In this document: in pieces, positions 1 through 8,089 of the stretch
How the letters are laid out: each line of letters starts with the position of its first letter
Numbering within the stretch: position 1 is the first letter of the stretch
DNA from: Lachnospiraceae bacterium UBA4338
GTDB taxonomy: Bacteria > Bacillota > Clostridia > Lachnospirales > Lachnospiraceae
Length of the DNA stretch: 52,177 nucleotides
Direction of reading: 5' to 3'
NCBI GenBank assembly: GCA_002393735.1
Contig: DGTK01000010.1
Coordinates: forward strand, 77,918 to 130,094
Notes under the pieces: generated by a model
What the model was told of the DNA's origin: nothing
The model's database searches: none
The model's input: only the letters and a program-made list of their open reading frames with translations
Position numbers and translations under genes: made by a program

Positions 1-806
1 AGTGTACGACCTGTACCACCACCTGAAGCAACTGAGAAGTACTTCTTACCAGCTTCTATTCTTTCCTTCTTATATGTACCTGCAACTGGATGCTGGAATC
101 TTGTAGGGTTAGTTGAGTTACCTGTTATTGAAACGTCAACATTCTCTTTCCACATGATAGCAACACCTTCCTGAACATCGTTTGCACCGTAGCAGTTAAC
201 CTTGGCACGTGGTGATTCAGGATCTTTTGAGTAGCATTTTCTAAATACTTCTTTAACTTCACCTGTGAAGTAATCATACTGTGTCTCAACATATGTGAAA
301 CCGTTGATACGTGAAATAATCTGAGCTGCGTCCTTACCAAGACCGTTAAGAATAACACGAAGTGGTTTCTGACGAACTTTGTTAGCCTTCTCAGCGATAC
401 CGATAGCACCTTCTGCTGCTGCGAATGATTCGTGACCAGCAAGGAAAGCGAAGCACTCTGTATCTTCTTCAAGAAGCATCTTACCAAGGTTACCATGTCC
501 AAGACCTACCTTACGACGGTCTGCAACAGAACCAGGAATACAGAAAGCCTGAAGACCAATACCGATAGCTGCAGCTGCCTCAGAAGCCTTACGGCAGTTC
601 TTCTTAATAGCAATAGCAGCACCTACAGTGTAAGCCCACTTAGCGTTCTCGAAACAGATAGGCTGAATGCCTTCAACTAAACTATAAACATCAATACCTG
701 CGTTCTCGCAGATTGTTTTACATTCTTCTATTGAAGAGATGCCATACTCCTTTAAACAAGCAAGAATCTGAGGCTCTCTTCTTTCATATGATTCAAATAA
801 TGCCAT
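1..806 (-). CDS. GGGtGRT family protein (3' end cut by window edge)
   Basis: Read on the minus strand from the ATG at 806, the open frame runs off the left edge after 268 codons, so the C-terminus is missing. The last visible residues are ASGGGTGRT, the sequence that gives the GGGtGRT family its name. The N-terminus reads MALFESYERREPQIL. A GGAGG stretch lies just upstream of the ATG. The gene follows the NifU-like scaffold gene by about 20 nt in the same direction, so the two are almost certainly one operon. The biochemical role of this family is not established; its constant pairing with an Fe-S scaffold homologue suggests a link to iron-sulfur cluster metabolism. Family call rests on the signature plus the neighbour. 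Confidence 0.85.
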   Translation of the reverse strand, partial: MALFESYERREPQILACLKEYGISSIEECKTICENAGIDVYSLVEGIQPICFENAKWAYTVGAAIAIKKNCRKASEAAAAIGIGLQAFCIPGSVADRRKVGLGHGNLGKMLLEEDTECFAFLAGHESFAAAEGAIGIAEKANKVRQKPLRVILNGLGKDAAQIISRINGFTYVETQYDYFTGEVKEVFRKCYSKDPESPRAKVNCYGANDVQEGVAIMWKENVDVSITGNSTNPTRFQHPVAGTYKKERIEAGKKYFSVASGGGTGRT

Positions 807-826
807 TATGATTTGTCCTCCCTTTC

Positions 827-1519
827 TTACTCTTTTCTAGGATCGATTAACTTCACTGCATCTGCAACTCTTCCGTACTGTCCGGATGCCTTCTCGAATG
901 CAACCTTAGGTTCGTCACCCTTCTTAATGAAGTCCATCATCTTTCCAAAGTTAACATACTGATATCCGATAATTTCATCGTTCTCATCAAGAGCAACCTT
1001 TGTGATGTAACCATCAGTAAGCTCTAAGTAACGAGGTCCCTTTTCTAAAGTACCGTATGTTGTACCAACCATTGATCTTGAACCTTTACCAAGGTCTTCA
1101 AGACCTGCACCAATCTGAAGACCGTCTTCAGAGAATGCAGACTGTGTTCTTCCGTATACAATCTGTAAGAATAACTCTCTCATTGCTGTATTGATAGCAT
1201 CACATACAAGGTCAGTATTGAGTGCCTCAAGGAGAGTAAGTCCTGGAAGAATTTCAGCAGCCATAGCTGCAGAATGTGTCATACCTGAGCATCCGATTGT
1301 CTCTACCAGTGCTTCCTGGATGATACCGTCTTTAACGTTTAATGAAAGCTTACAAGCTCCCTGCTGAGGTGCACACCAGCCAATACCATGTGTATAGCCT
1401 GAAATGTCCTCAATCTTCTTGGCCTGAACCCATTTAGCCTCTTCAGGAATAGGAGCAGCGCCATGATGAACACCCTGAGTTACAGGGCACATGTTCTTAA
1501 CTTCTGTTGAGTAAATCAT
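827..1519 (-). CDS. NifU/IscU-like iron-sulfur cluster assembly scaffold protein
   Basis: 230 codons, cytosolic, no signal peptide or membrane segment. The N-terminal half carries spaced cysteines typical of a U-type scaffold in this clade: Cys near residue 11, GWCAPQQGAC around 48-57, and TIGCSGMTHSAAMAAEIL around 75-92, where Cys-Ser-Gly-Met resembles the ligand loop of NifU N-terminal domains. The C-terminal part (YGRTQSAF onward) is specific to the longer Clostridia form. It is the first gene of a two-gene operon with the GGGtGRT gene. The expected role is transient assembly of Fe-S clusters for transfer to apoproteins; which targets it serves cannot be read here. ATG preceded by AAAGGAGGAT. 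Confidence 0.8.
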   Translation of the reverse strand: MIYSTEVKNMCPVTQGVHHGAAPIPEEAKWVQAKKIEDISGYTHGIGWCAPQQGACKLSLNVKDGIIQEALVETIGCSGMTHSAAMAAEILPGLTLLEALNTDLVCDAINTAMRELFLQIVYGRTQSAFSEDGLQIGAGLEDLGKGSRSMVGTTYGTLEKGPRYLELTDGYITKVALDENDEIIGYQYVNFGKMMDFIKKGDEPKVAFEKASGQYGRVADAVKLIDPRKE

Positions 1520-1592
1520 ATGATCCTCCTTTATATTTTATTGTAAATACTTAACACGTCTTTATGTTGAGCCCATAAAACGTAGCGATAAT

Positions 1593-1621
1593 ATTTTAAC
1601 AAATTTGGGCTAGTATTTCAA
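1593..1621 (-). promoter_or_regulatory. Sigma-A-type promoter for the scaffold/GGGtGRT operon
   Basis: On the minus strand TTGAAA (1621-1616) is followed after 17 nt by TAAAAT (1598-1593). Spacing is ideal and the site lies about 75 nt upstream of the scaffold start. No operator-like palindrome is obvious around it. Confidence 0.5.
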
Positions 1622-1697
1622 CCACCATAAATAAACGTATTTACCTTTTTTTCAAACCCATTTTATGTTATTATAAAAAAAAGGCGGAGGAATGCCT

Positions 1698-2108
1698 ATG
1701 AAGTTCAAATATTGCAGAATACAAGGCAAGGAGCTTGCTGCCAATACCAAGACCGGTAAGGGCATTTTCAGTATGCTTAATCAGATGGTTACCGATGGTG
1801 TTATGGAGCAGGAAGATGTGGAACTTTTTAAAGAGATAGATTCATGGTTTGCCGAGGAACTTCCATGGCCACCACAGTGCAAACGCCAGGAAAAAGTCAT
1901 CTGCTATTTCAAAACAGAAAACAGCGAAATGATGATGAAAATGATCAATCCGCTGCTCTGGTTATTAGAGCGTTATGAGCACGCTTACTATGTTGTCTAT
2001 ACCAACTTCCCGGGTGAAATTGTATATGAAGATGAATACCAGGTTGTAGTCAAAGTTGATGAAAATGTGGTTATTGAAGACGTTCAGGCCAGTTGGTCTC
2101 CGGAATAG
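1698..2108 (+). CDS. Small hypothetical cytosolic protein
   Basis: I do not recognise this 136-residue protein. It is soluble, acidic, with aromatic-rich segments (WFAEELPWPPQ around 50-60, LLWLLERYEHAYYVVYTNFP in the middle) and no motif I can tie to a reaction. Two in-frame ATGs lie at 1692 and 1698. GGAGG ends at 1690, only 1 nt from the first ATG but 7 nt from the second, so 1698 is the better start. It is transcribed divergently from the scaffold operon and ends before a strong hairpin, so it is probably monocistronic. Confidence 0.65.
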   Translation: MKFKYCRIQGKELAANTKTGKGIFSMLNQMVTDGVMEQEDVELFKEIDSWFAEELPWPPQCKRQEKVICYFKTENSEMMMKMINPLLWLLERYEHAYYVVYTNFPGEIVYEDEYQVVVKVDENVVIEDVQASWSPE

Positions 2109-2138
2109 TTTTTTAAGCACATGCAGGCAAATAATAAT

Positions 2139-2163
2139 CCCCGTAAGTCAAAACCTTACGGGG
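2139..2163. terminator. Hairpin terminator between convergent genes
   Basis: CCCCGTAAG (2139-2147) pairs perfectly with CTTACGGGG (2155-2163), loop of 7 nt, followed by ATATTTT on the plus strand and a shorter T-rich tract on the minus strand. It sits between the converging genes ending at 2108 and 2191 and may serve both. Confidence 0.75.
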
Positions 2164-2190
2164 ATATTTTATGCTTGTATTTTTTCAGCC

Positions 2191-4512
2191 TTAATTTAAT
2201 TTTACTACCGTTCCCTTCGCTCCATCTACAGTAACCATATCCCCTGTTTTAAGCACAGTTGTTGCATTTCGGCATCCGACAACTGCCGGAATTCCAAATT
2301 CTCTTGCTACTATGGCGGCATGTGATAATGGGGCTCCGATGTCAGTCACGATTGCTGATACCTTGGGAAAGACCACGGTCCAGCCGATGTTGGTAGCGCA
2401 TGTTACAAGTATGTCTCCTTCTTCAACTTCATCGATATGACTTATATCACTGATGACGCGAACCTTACCTGTAACAACACCTGCTGCCCCAGGGAAGCCT
2501 TTAACATCTGAATCTTCATTACAATCCGGTTTCAAATCTGCACAGTAATAATCATTCCTTCTGCCAGGCATTGAGACCCAATCATCAGGATCAAACCTGC
2601 CTATAATAAGGCCTGGAAATGGCGGGTATTTTTTATTCTTTTCGTAAGTTTCTTTTCTATTAGTTATATATTTAACTGAGCTATCATCGCCTCTTAATAA
2701 GTTAAACATCTCATCATAGGAAAGCATGAAGATATCATCACCTAAATTATTAAGCTCACCAGCCTTCAAAATAAACTCACGAAATACTGAAAAAATCCAC
2801 ACACTCTTGCTTCTTATCTCTTCTCTGAAATCATTGGCATGAACAAAATTCGCAATATTTTTATCTATCCATTTGGCTTTTGATGGATATTTAGTTTTGA
2901 ACTCACAAAGCGCCTCCTCATATTCCTTCTCCTGTTTTCCTTTCATCTTATGAAGATTGATTCCGCCTTCTTTTCTTTCCCTAAGCAGATTATCAGGAAA
3001 GTCAGGATTCTCATAAGGACGAGGGCTCATAAGTTCCATTTCATTTACGCACCTGTGTCCGCATATGCTTACATATTCTTCTTTGGTCATTTTGCCATCA
3101 GCTACGTCTTCAAGCAAAAGCATCGGCTTCATACTATCAAGAACACCAACACATCCACCGCAGAGACGATTGGCCATATCATCGTCAGAGATTCGGGCAA
3201 TTTTCTTACGCATACTAAAAAGTGGAACCATGGCAGTGCCGCATTCTGTCAGAATTGCAGCAAGTCCATCATATAACTTCTTAAGAAGAACCTCATCCCA
3301 GTAACGAATCAGTTCCTCATTATTATCTATTTTACGTATGTCTCCCATGCACTCTTTTGAAATAACTGCAAGGTCTTCGACCATCTGCTTCTTTTCCTGT
3401 TTTGAAAGCGTTGATTTGTTCTTTGGAAACAGGAGGATTTTTAAGTTCTTAAGAAACTTACTTTTGTCAAAATATGAAATCGGAATAAACGCGCCATCAG
3501 GTATCTCTCCCACCAGATCTCGCACAGATTCATACGCCTTCTTTTCGCTCATTCCAAAACTTACCAAAAGCGAACATATAACTGACACATTCATATATGC
3601 CTGACCTGCCACACAGTCAAGCCATTCAGGGAGCCCTATAAATTCATTAATTCTCTCAAGCACGCTCATAGTCATTGGACTTACCGGATTCATAAAAATC
3701 TCGCCCACGTTTGTCTTTGTAAGCAGCTTATATCCTGACCTTGTACCGTTATAATCAAATGTATCTTTATTGTGACGGCGAAGCGTTGTAATCGGGCGTG
3801 ACTGAAGAATATATACCCTGCCATCAGATACTGCCCATTCTATATCCATGGGAACCCCATAGAATCTTCTGATACTAAGGCAGTATTTCCTGAGAATCTT
3901 CGCATATTTCTCAAACTCAGTATTACCCTCATAGGAATATTTCATTACACCAATTCGAATAATCTCCGCGTTGCTCTCACCACTCACCAGCTGTTCACCC
4001 TCACCGTGAACATAGTTGCCTGTAAGATAATCATCCTTACCGGTTATGATATCTGATGTAAAAACAACGCCTGCGAACTCAGGCTTAACAAAGGTCTGTA
4101 TTACCACACCGATACCTGATTTATCTTCACCGAAACTACTTTTATATTCCTCTACTCTTTCACTGACAGATGAAGAAAAAACATACTTAACAGCATCAAT
4201 AATTCCATCTGTTTTTATGTCAGTCAAAGTCTCATACTGACCTGCATATGACTGATTAATACCATCTTCTCCAATGGCAGAAGAACGTACGGCATATGTA
4301 TGTTTTGAACTTAAAGTTAAGATTAATTGTTCAAGTCCCTCAAGAGCTTTTTCTTTTAGTTCCCCATTCTCAAAAGCATCTGCCGTAACAACATATCCTC
4401 CAGGTACCTGCACCTTAAGATTATTTATCATCATGGCAAGAGAAGATGCTTTGCCTCCGATAAGATGGAGTTTGGAGGCCGGGATTTTAGCTAAATTATA
4501 TATGTATTCCAT
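2191..4512 (-). CDS. PEP-synthase/rifampin-phosphotransferase-like dikinase-fold enzyme
   Basis: 773 residues with the three-part layout of phosphoenolpyruvate synthase-like phosphotransferases. Residues 1-240 form a PPDK_N-type ATP-binding domain: IGGKASSLAMM near 18, YAVRSSAIGEDG near 73, GVVFTSDIITG near 148, DIEWAVSDGRVYILQSRPI near 223-241. A middle domain opens with NVGEIFMNPVSPMTMSVLERI, which resembles the substrate domain of rifampin phosphotransferases. The C-terminal swivelling domain holds TDIGAPLSHAAIVAREFG (phospho-accepting His) and ends VDGAKGTVVKL. Length is shorter than PpsA (about 790) and RPH (about 865), and there is no C-terminal PEP/pyruvate barrel like that of PpsA or PPDK. 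Substrate is unknown; drug phosphorylation is possible but not shown. GGGAG lies 7 nt before the ATG. Confidence 0.75.
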   Translation of the reverse strand: MEYIYNLAKIPASKLHLIGGKASSLAMMINNLKVQVPGGYVVTADAFENGELKEKALEGLEQLILTLSSKHTYAVRSSAIGEDGINQSYAGQYETLTDIKTDGIIDAVKYVFSSSVSERVEEYKSSFGEDKSGIGVVIQTFVKPEFAGVVFTSDIITGKDDYLTGNYVHGEGEQLVSGESNAEIIRIGVMKYSYEGNTEFEKYAKILRKYCLSIRRFYGVPMDIEWAVSDGRVYILQSRPITTLRRHNKDTFDYNGTRSGYKLLTKTNVGEIFMNPVSPMTMSVLERINEFIGLPEWLDCVAGQAYMNVSVICSLLVSFGMSEKKAYESVRDLVGEIPDGAFIPISYFDKSKFLKNLKILLFPKNKSTLSKQEKKQMVEDLAVISKECMGDIRKIDNNEELIRYWDEVLLKKLYDGLAAILTECGTAMVPLFSMRKKIARISDDDMANRLCGGCVGVLDSMKPMLLLEDVADGKMTKEEYVSICGHRCVNEMELMSPRPYENPDFPDNLLRERKEGGINLHKMKGKQEKEYEEALCEFKTKYPSKAKWIDKNIANFVHANDFREEIRSKSVWIFSVFREFILKAGELNNLGDDIFMLSYDEMFNLLRGDDSSVKYITNRKETYEKNKKYPPFPGLIIGRFDPDDWVSMPGRRNDYYCADLKPDCNEDSDVKGFPGAAGVVTGKVRVISDISHIDEVEEGDILVTCATNIGWTVVFPKVSAIVTDIGAPLSHAAIVAREFGIPAVVGCRNATTVLKTGDMVTVDGAKGTVVKLN

Positions 4513-4514
4513 TC

Positions 4515-4613
4515 CTATTCTCCCAACAACAAATCCACTCGCATATTTATATATTTGCGAAGTTCCTCATCCTTATCAAGGTCGATTCCAAAGCTTTCCT
4601 TGATATCTTCCAT
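4515..4613 (-). CDS. Possible 32-codon ORF coupled to the PEP-synthase-like gene
   Basis: A short open frame reads MEDIKESFGIDLDKDEEL at its start and ends MRVDLLLGE, then TAG only 2 nt before the ATG of the downstream enzyme. That spacing is typical of translational coupling. The same frame is open further upstream to about 4660, overlapping the end of the membrane protein gene in another frame, so the true start may be an upstream TTG (giving about 47 codons). The composition (charged amphipathic helix, no rare-codon clusters) looks like coding sequence. No good ribosome site precedes the ATG. Either a real small protein, a leader peptide, or a gene remnant. Confidence 0.35.
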   Translation of the reverse strand: MEDIKESFGIDLDKDEELRKYINMRVDLLLGE

Positions 4614-4632
4614 ATATGATTTACCAAGTGCC

Positions 4633-5322
4633 TTACATTGATCTCGGAACAGGGTCAAGCTTCATATTCGGTGCAGCTGTAAGCAGATACTCAAGTACAT
4701 GCTCCATATCCTGATGCTGTACTCCGTAAAGTCCTTTGTTTCCGTATAAATCTACAATCTCAAGATAATCAAACCTTGTATTTTCATTTAAGCCCTTAGA
4801 CTCCCAATATGCTTTCCCAATTGCATCGCCGGCAAGGGATGTTGCCGTCAGCATTGGGTTGTTAACATATATTACTATTCTTTCCGGAATATATGTTGTA
4901 GTTACGTTGCGGATATTCTTCAAATCCATTAGTTTGACATAGTCGTTACCAGCCACGATAAAATCCTCTGAAATCAGAGTAACCATCGAATGGGAGTTAT
5001 CCAAAGAATATGCAATATACTCCGGATTCTCCAGTCCTTTGTTAATCCTCGCGGCCAGTTTATCGGCACCGCCCTGTCTTAAAAGATCCGGATGCTTCTT
5101 TACGACGGACATTTTAATAATCATTATCAAAATAGCAACCATCGATGCAGCAAAAAGTAAAAGAAGAATAATCGTAGCCACATTTAAAAATCCGAGACTT
5201 TCCAGGCAAAATACGCCAAACCCACCTGTTGTCACTGCAACAATTGCAAAGATAATAATCCCGTTTTTATAGTTTCCTCTAAGCTGTCTGTAGATATCCT
5301 CTGCTGTTATTCCGAAATTCAT
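4633..5322 (-). CDS. Hypothetical two-helix membrane protein
   Basis: Not recognised at family level. Two strongly hydrophobic segments lie near residues 20-40 (IIIFAIVAVTTGGFGVFCL) and 45-72 (VATIILLLLFAASMVAILIMII), followed by a cytosolic domain of about 150 residues without cysteines or an obvious catalytic motif; its beta-rich pattern (SMVTLISEDFIVAGNDYVKLMDLKNI) resembles small PH-like domains. An ATG nine codons further upstream also exists, but GGAGGG ends about 9 nt before the ATG at 5322, which sets the start. The gene precedes the small ORF and the PEP-synthase-like gene in the same direction and may be in their operon. Confidence 0.65.
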   Translation of the reverse strand: MNFGITAEDIYRQLRGNYKNGIIIFAIVAVTTGGFGVFCLESLGFLNVATIILLLLFAASMVAILIMIIKMSVVKKHPDLLRQGGADKLAARINKGLENPEYIAYSLDNSHSMVTLISEDFIVAGNDYVKLMDLKNIRNVTTTYIPERIVIYVNNPMLTATSLAGDAIGKAYWESKGLNENTRFDYLEIVDLYGNKGLYGVQHQDMEHVLEYLLTAAPNMKLDPVPRSM

Positions 5323-5396
5323 GCTGTTTCTCCCTCCCATATGCTTCATGTAGTTATTCCACTATTAGCATTATATCATATTAATATGTATTAGGG

Positions 5397-5419
5397 AGAT
5401 TTTTACGAACGTCTAAAGA
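5397..5419. repeat. 23-bp dispersed repeat, copy 1
   Basis: The 23-bp sequence beginning AGATTTTTACGAACG is repeated exactly at 11582-11604, in the same orientation 6.2 kb away. This copy lies in the upstream region of the membrane protein gene. No terminal inverted repeat or transposase is attached to either copy. Confidence 0.7.
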
Positions 5420-5545
5420 ATAGGACTTTTAATATATTACTTGTAGTTTTTTTACTCAAAAATTTTAAGTCCGCTTTAATGAGAAGGTGTGCTCAATTTG
5501 TTGAACTTATAATAAAATACTTTCATCTTTGATACGGATTATACC

Positions 5546-6229
5546 CTATATCTTAATAATCATCATAACGACAACAGCAACTATATCAGCCAGAGAATGT
5601 GATATCCAGCTGCACCACGCATTATCCGTTTCCTTGAAAACCAGACCAAAGAATATCGAGTCAATAAATACACCCGCCAGATCCACCGCAACTATAGCCG
5701 GATTTCCATATGAAAAGTGTCCTATCGCGAAAATAAAAGAAGCAATGATAAGCGCCGGAACCAAACCTGTCAGTTTGCCCATTTGCTTCTGATAAAACGC
5801 ACGGAGCGCAATTTCTTCTCCCAAAGGCACAAGCAGAAGTTCCAGAACAATCGGGACAATCATGGCCGGATTTATTTCAAAAGGAATCCTTGCCACCATG
5901 TGTTCCAGAATCTCCGGGAAGAATGCTTTTTCAATACAAATCTGCGTCACATCAAGAACAACAGGTATCAACGCAAAAATGATAACCTTCTTACTCTTCA
6001 TCTGACTGAATGTCTTCTTTATATTCAGGCCTTCATACTTTGAATCATTCTTTCCCCGTGTCACAAAAAAGGCTACTACGCCGATGATCACCACGAGCCC
6101 TGCAAGTTTAAGCAGATTTCCGCCTATTTCTATCCTGATAAAATTTGCAAACGACAGCACAGACATTACAATCAGAAATATTACTGCCGCTTTGCTTATC
6201 TTTTGTTTTCTCTCAACCACTGTATTCAC
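5546..6229 (-). CDS. CPBP family intramembrane glutamic endopeptidase
   Basis: 227 residues, largely hydrophobic with about six membrane segments. The Abi/CPBP signature is present: GEEIALRAF (EExxxR) near residue 138, FAIGHF (FxxxH) near 165, and SHSLAD (HxxxD in place of the usual HxxxN/B) near 211. Members are related to Rce1/CAAX proteases and in Firmicutes often process or protect against small peptides such as bacteriocins. The start ATG overlaps the stop codon of the TetR gene by 4 nt, so the two are co-translated and the TetR protein probably controls this protease. Substrate unknown. Confidence 0.8.
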   Translation of the reverse strand: MNTVVERKQKISKAAVIFLIVMSVLSFANFIRIEIGGNLLKLAGLVVIIGVVAFFVTRGKNDSKYEGLNIKKTFSQMKSKKVIIFALIPVVLDVTQICIEKAFFPEILEHMVARIPFEINPAMIVPIVLELLLVPLGEEIALRAFYQKQMGKLTGLVPALIIASFIFAIGHFSYGNPAIVAVDLAGVFIDSIFFGLVFKETDNAWCSWISHSLADIVAVVVMMIIKI

Positions 6230-6789
6230 CTTCCTTTTCTTGCTGCGATTATGCCGTAGAAAAGATTTGATAACATCTTCTCACATTGAACTTCATCATA
6301 TTCCATAGAGTTATTTGCCAAAAGACTTGCAAGTCCGTGTGCGACACAGAAAAATGTCAGGAACATTTCCCTTGCCTCACCAATATTACAGTCTAGTCCT
6401 TTTGCCATCATTTCCATGATTGCTGACAGTTCAGGATTACCCATAAGAGTATATATATCCATCCCTCCGAACTTATCTGTCTGAAACAGAAAACGGAACA
6501 GATTCTTTTCTTCGTAACCGAATCTGACATAATTAAGTCCGAGAGCCAGCATAGGATTTTTATCATCCTCCTTAGGCATGATAAAGGATGTATGATAATC
6601 ATCCGCAAGTTTGTATGCTGCATCCCTTATCTCGTCCACGGTCTTAAAACTGTACAGAACAGGTTGTGTAGAACATTTCAGATATTCGGCGATCGTTCTG
6701 GCGTTCAGATTCTCATGCCCACTTCTGCGGATAACCTCAAAAGAAGCATCCTCAACCATCTTTTTTGTAATTCTGACTTTAGGTGGCAT
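6226..6789 (-). CDS. TetR/AcrR family transcriptional regulator
   Basis: About 187 residues. The N-terminus contains a TetR-type helix-turn-helix (TKKMVEDASFEVIRRSG ... LNARTIAEYLKCSTQPVLYSFKTVDEIRDAA, residues 7-55), followed by a helical ligand or dimerisation domain ending FYGIIAARKGR. Two ATGs compete: AGGAG directly abuts the first (6795) but is 6 nt from the second (6789), so 6789 is chosen. It overlaps the CPBP gene by 4 nt. An inverted repeat upstream could be its own operator. Inducer unknown. Confidence 0.85.
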   Translation of the reverse strand: MPPKVRITKKMVEDASFEVIRRSGHENLNARTIAEYLKCSTQPVLYSFKTVDEIRDAAYKLADDYHTSFIMPKEDDKNPMLALGLNYVRFGYEEKNLFRFLFQTDKFGGMDIYTLMGNPELSAIMEMMAKGLDCNIGEAREMFLTFFCVAHGLASLLANNSMEYDEVQCEKMLSNLFYGIIAARKGR

Positions 6790-6814
6790 TACCATCTCCT
6801 TTTATAATTGTCGT

Positions 6815-6834
6815 TATATAACTTATATTATATA
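6815..6834. promoter_or_regulatory. AT-rich inverted repeat upstream of the TetR gene
   Basis: TATATAA (6815-6821) and TTATATA (6828-6834) are perfect inverted arms with a 6-nt spacer, about 26-45 nt upstream of the TetR start. Position suits an autoregulatory operator, but such AT-rich arms can also arise from overlapping -10 elements. Confidence 0.35.
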
Positions 6835-6885
6835 TCCTTAATTGTATTATGATTTTCCTGTTTGTCAAGAAAATTTCACAAAAAA

Positions 6886-7107
6886 GTGACGACGCCTTTT
6901 ACAGGATCATCGTCACTATGGAAAAAAATTCTGTTCGTAGAAGACGAGAGCGAACCCCTGGGTTCGAGGTTTTTCTCGCGGTGCCCATTCATAGATGCTT
7001 CGCATCTATTTCATGCACGCGCTGTCGCGCTATCATCAAGGCAAAAAAAATAGAACCTCCTGCAAGTAAACTTGCGTCGGTTCTCTTATTTTGCCTCTCG
7101 GCACCGC
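6886..7107. other. Nested inverted-repeat region, candidate structured RNA or DNA element
   Basis: The 408-nt gap between genes (6790-7197) is filled by matched stems. GTGACGA/TCGTCAC (6886-6892 with 6910-6916). CGAACCC/GGGTTCG (6951-6957 with 6960-6966). An outer stem GCGGTGCC/GGCACCGC (6978-6985 with 7100-7107) encloses three arms: ATAGATGC-TTC-GCATCTAT (6991-7009), GCGC-TGTC-GCGC (7019-7030), and a long arm made of GGCAAAA/TTTTGCC (7040-7046 with 7089-7095), AGAACC/GGTTCT (7052-7057 with 7079-7084) and GCAAGT-AA-ACTTGC (7062-7075). This is a multibranched fold on either strand. No convincing coding frame. It ends just before the partial tRNA-Gly repeat at 7118. Confidence 0.6.
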
Positions 7108-7117
7108 TCGTAGCGTA

Positions 7118-7133
7118 GAGCAGGTGATGGGAA
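7118..7133. repeat. Partial tRNA-Gly 3'-end repeat (possible old att site)
   Basis: GAGCAGGTGATGGGAA is identical to 12290-12305 and its last 15 nt match the 3' end of tRNA-Gly(TCC) at 29816-29830. A 15-nt match to one specific att core is very unlikely by chance in a window this size. Downstream bases (ACTG) diverge from the tRNA, so this is a fragment, consistent with an older integration event. Confidence 0.6.
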
Positions 7134-7197
7134 ACTGTGTTAAAAAAATATACCTTATGTTTAAAATGCAGTGTTATTTTGGTAACACTTATTTAAA

Positions 7198-7797
7198 CTA
7201 CTCGAAATAGTTTTTGTGTTTGAAAAGCACAATCGAGGTATTGCTCAGAATTTTTTCTTTTAATAGCAAATACCTTTTTCCGCCCCAGTATGGTTTATTT
7301 CCTTTGGGAAAACAAGAAACGATACCAAATGTTTCCGTTTCTTTTCTTTGGCGTACGAAAATATAATATTCTTCATCTTGAGACGTTTTCTTACAAATAA
7401 TAAGATAATCTGCTTCGATGTTTGTCCAATTTTCGTGCTGACATTTGTATACAGATACAGTAAAATGCTCAGAATCAAGAAAATCTTCTAAACAACATGC
7501 CATTTCAATTCGTTGCTTTATATTATAGTCTTCGTTTCCTTTGTTATAGTATTCGCTATTTTCAAGATATCCCTCGGTAATAGTTCCATTATTGATATTG
7601 TGAAGCAGTGCTTTTTTATTTTTGGGCAATTCAATATCGGTCAAATGTTGTAAACCCAATATATGAAACAAATCTTCATCACAAAAATCTATAAGAATTT
7701 CCTCCCGCGGTTTTTCGCGACCGGCGGAAAGAACGACTCTGTATTTTATTTCTTTTAGATTTCCAAATGCAAATGCAACTTGTCTTAATAATTCCAT
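7198..7797 (-). CDS. PBECR4-like nuclease-domain protein, probably N-terminally truncated
   Basis: 199 residues from the ATG at 7797, which has AAGG 6 nt upstream; an earlier ATG at 7839 lies inside a perfect palindrome and is less likely. The protein reads like the PBECR4 group (phage Barnase-EndoU-ColicinE5/D-RelE-like nucleases): ILIDFCDEDLFHILGLQHL near residues 35-53, a lysine-rich linker, then SQDEEYYIFVRQRKETETFG and CFPKGNKPYWGGKRY near the C-terminus. The assignment is from memory of family members, not a search. Upstream DNA contains broken pieces of a longer N-terminus, so the gene is probably decayed or re-started internally. A weak hairpin (GTGTTA/TAACAC, 7171-7188) follows the stop. 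Confidence 0.5.
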   Translation of the reverse strand: MELLRQVAFAFGNLKEIKYRVVLSAGREKPREEILIDFCDEDLFHILGLQHLTDIELPKNKKALLHNINNGTITEGYLENSEYYNKGNEDYNIKQRIEMACCLEDFLDSEHFTVSVYKCQHENWTNIEADYLIICKKTSQDEEYYIFVRQRKETETFGIVSCFPKGNKPYWGGKRYLLLKEKILSNTSIVLFKHKNYFE

Positions 7798-8009
7798 TTT
7801 TACCTTAAAAATGCCTTGCATTAATGCAAGGCATCCCATTTTTATAATTGTAACTTTCTTTCGCCATAAGGCTAGGTGCGCTATGGTAAGTTACCACCTT
7901 TATAATCCTCCATGTTCACCGCCTCGCACCGCGGCTCGCACTTCATCGGAACATCCTCTTTAACCTCGGGACCAAGGAAGAAGTTTCCTTCTTGTCTAGA
8001 TAATATCAT
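7798..8009 (-). pseudogene. Frameshifted N-terminal remnant of the PBECR4-like gene
   Basis: On the minus strand, an ATG at 8009 opens 42 codons (MILSRQEGNFFLGPEVK ... YKGGNLP) ending in TAG at 7881. In the next stretch another frame reads YGERKLQL-stop-KWDALH, before the ATG at 7797. Intact members of this family, as I remember them, run GGNLP...YGERKLQLxxKWxAL without interruption, so the region looks like one N-terminal domain broken by small indels and stops. A 24-bp perfect palindrome ATGCCTTGCATT/AATGCAAGGCAT (7811-7834) lies inside it. This also explains the gene-free stretch up to the sigma-factor promoter at about 8090. Confidence 0.45.
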
Positions 8010-8089
8010 ATACCAGATCTGTTTTCAATAATATTTTAAAGAATAATATACAATATTTTATAGTATTTTTAATCCTTTTCACATTTTCA

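Noticed and set aside
2191..4512. Pyruvate phosphate dikinase
   Set aside because: It lacks the C-terminal PEP/pyruvate barrel and is about 100 residues short of PPDK; only the ATP-binding and His domains match.
6849..7118. Plus-strand coding frame in the hairpin region
   Set aside because: The frame is created by perfect inverted repeats, has no ribosome site and unlikely composition.
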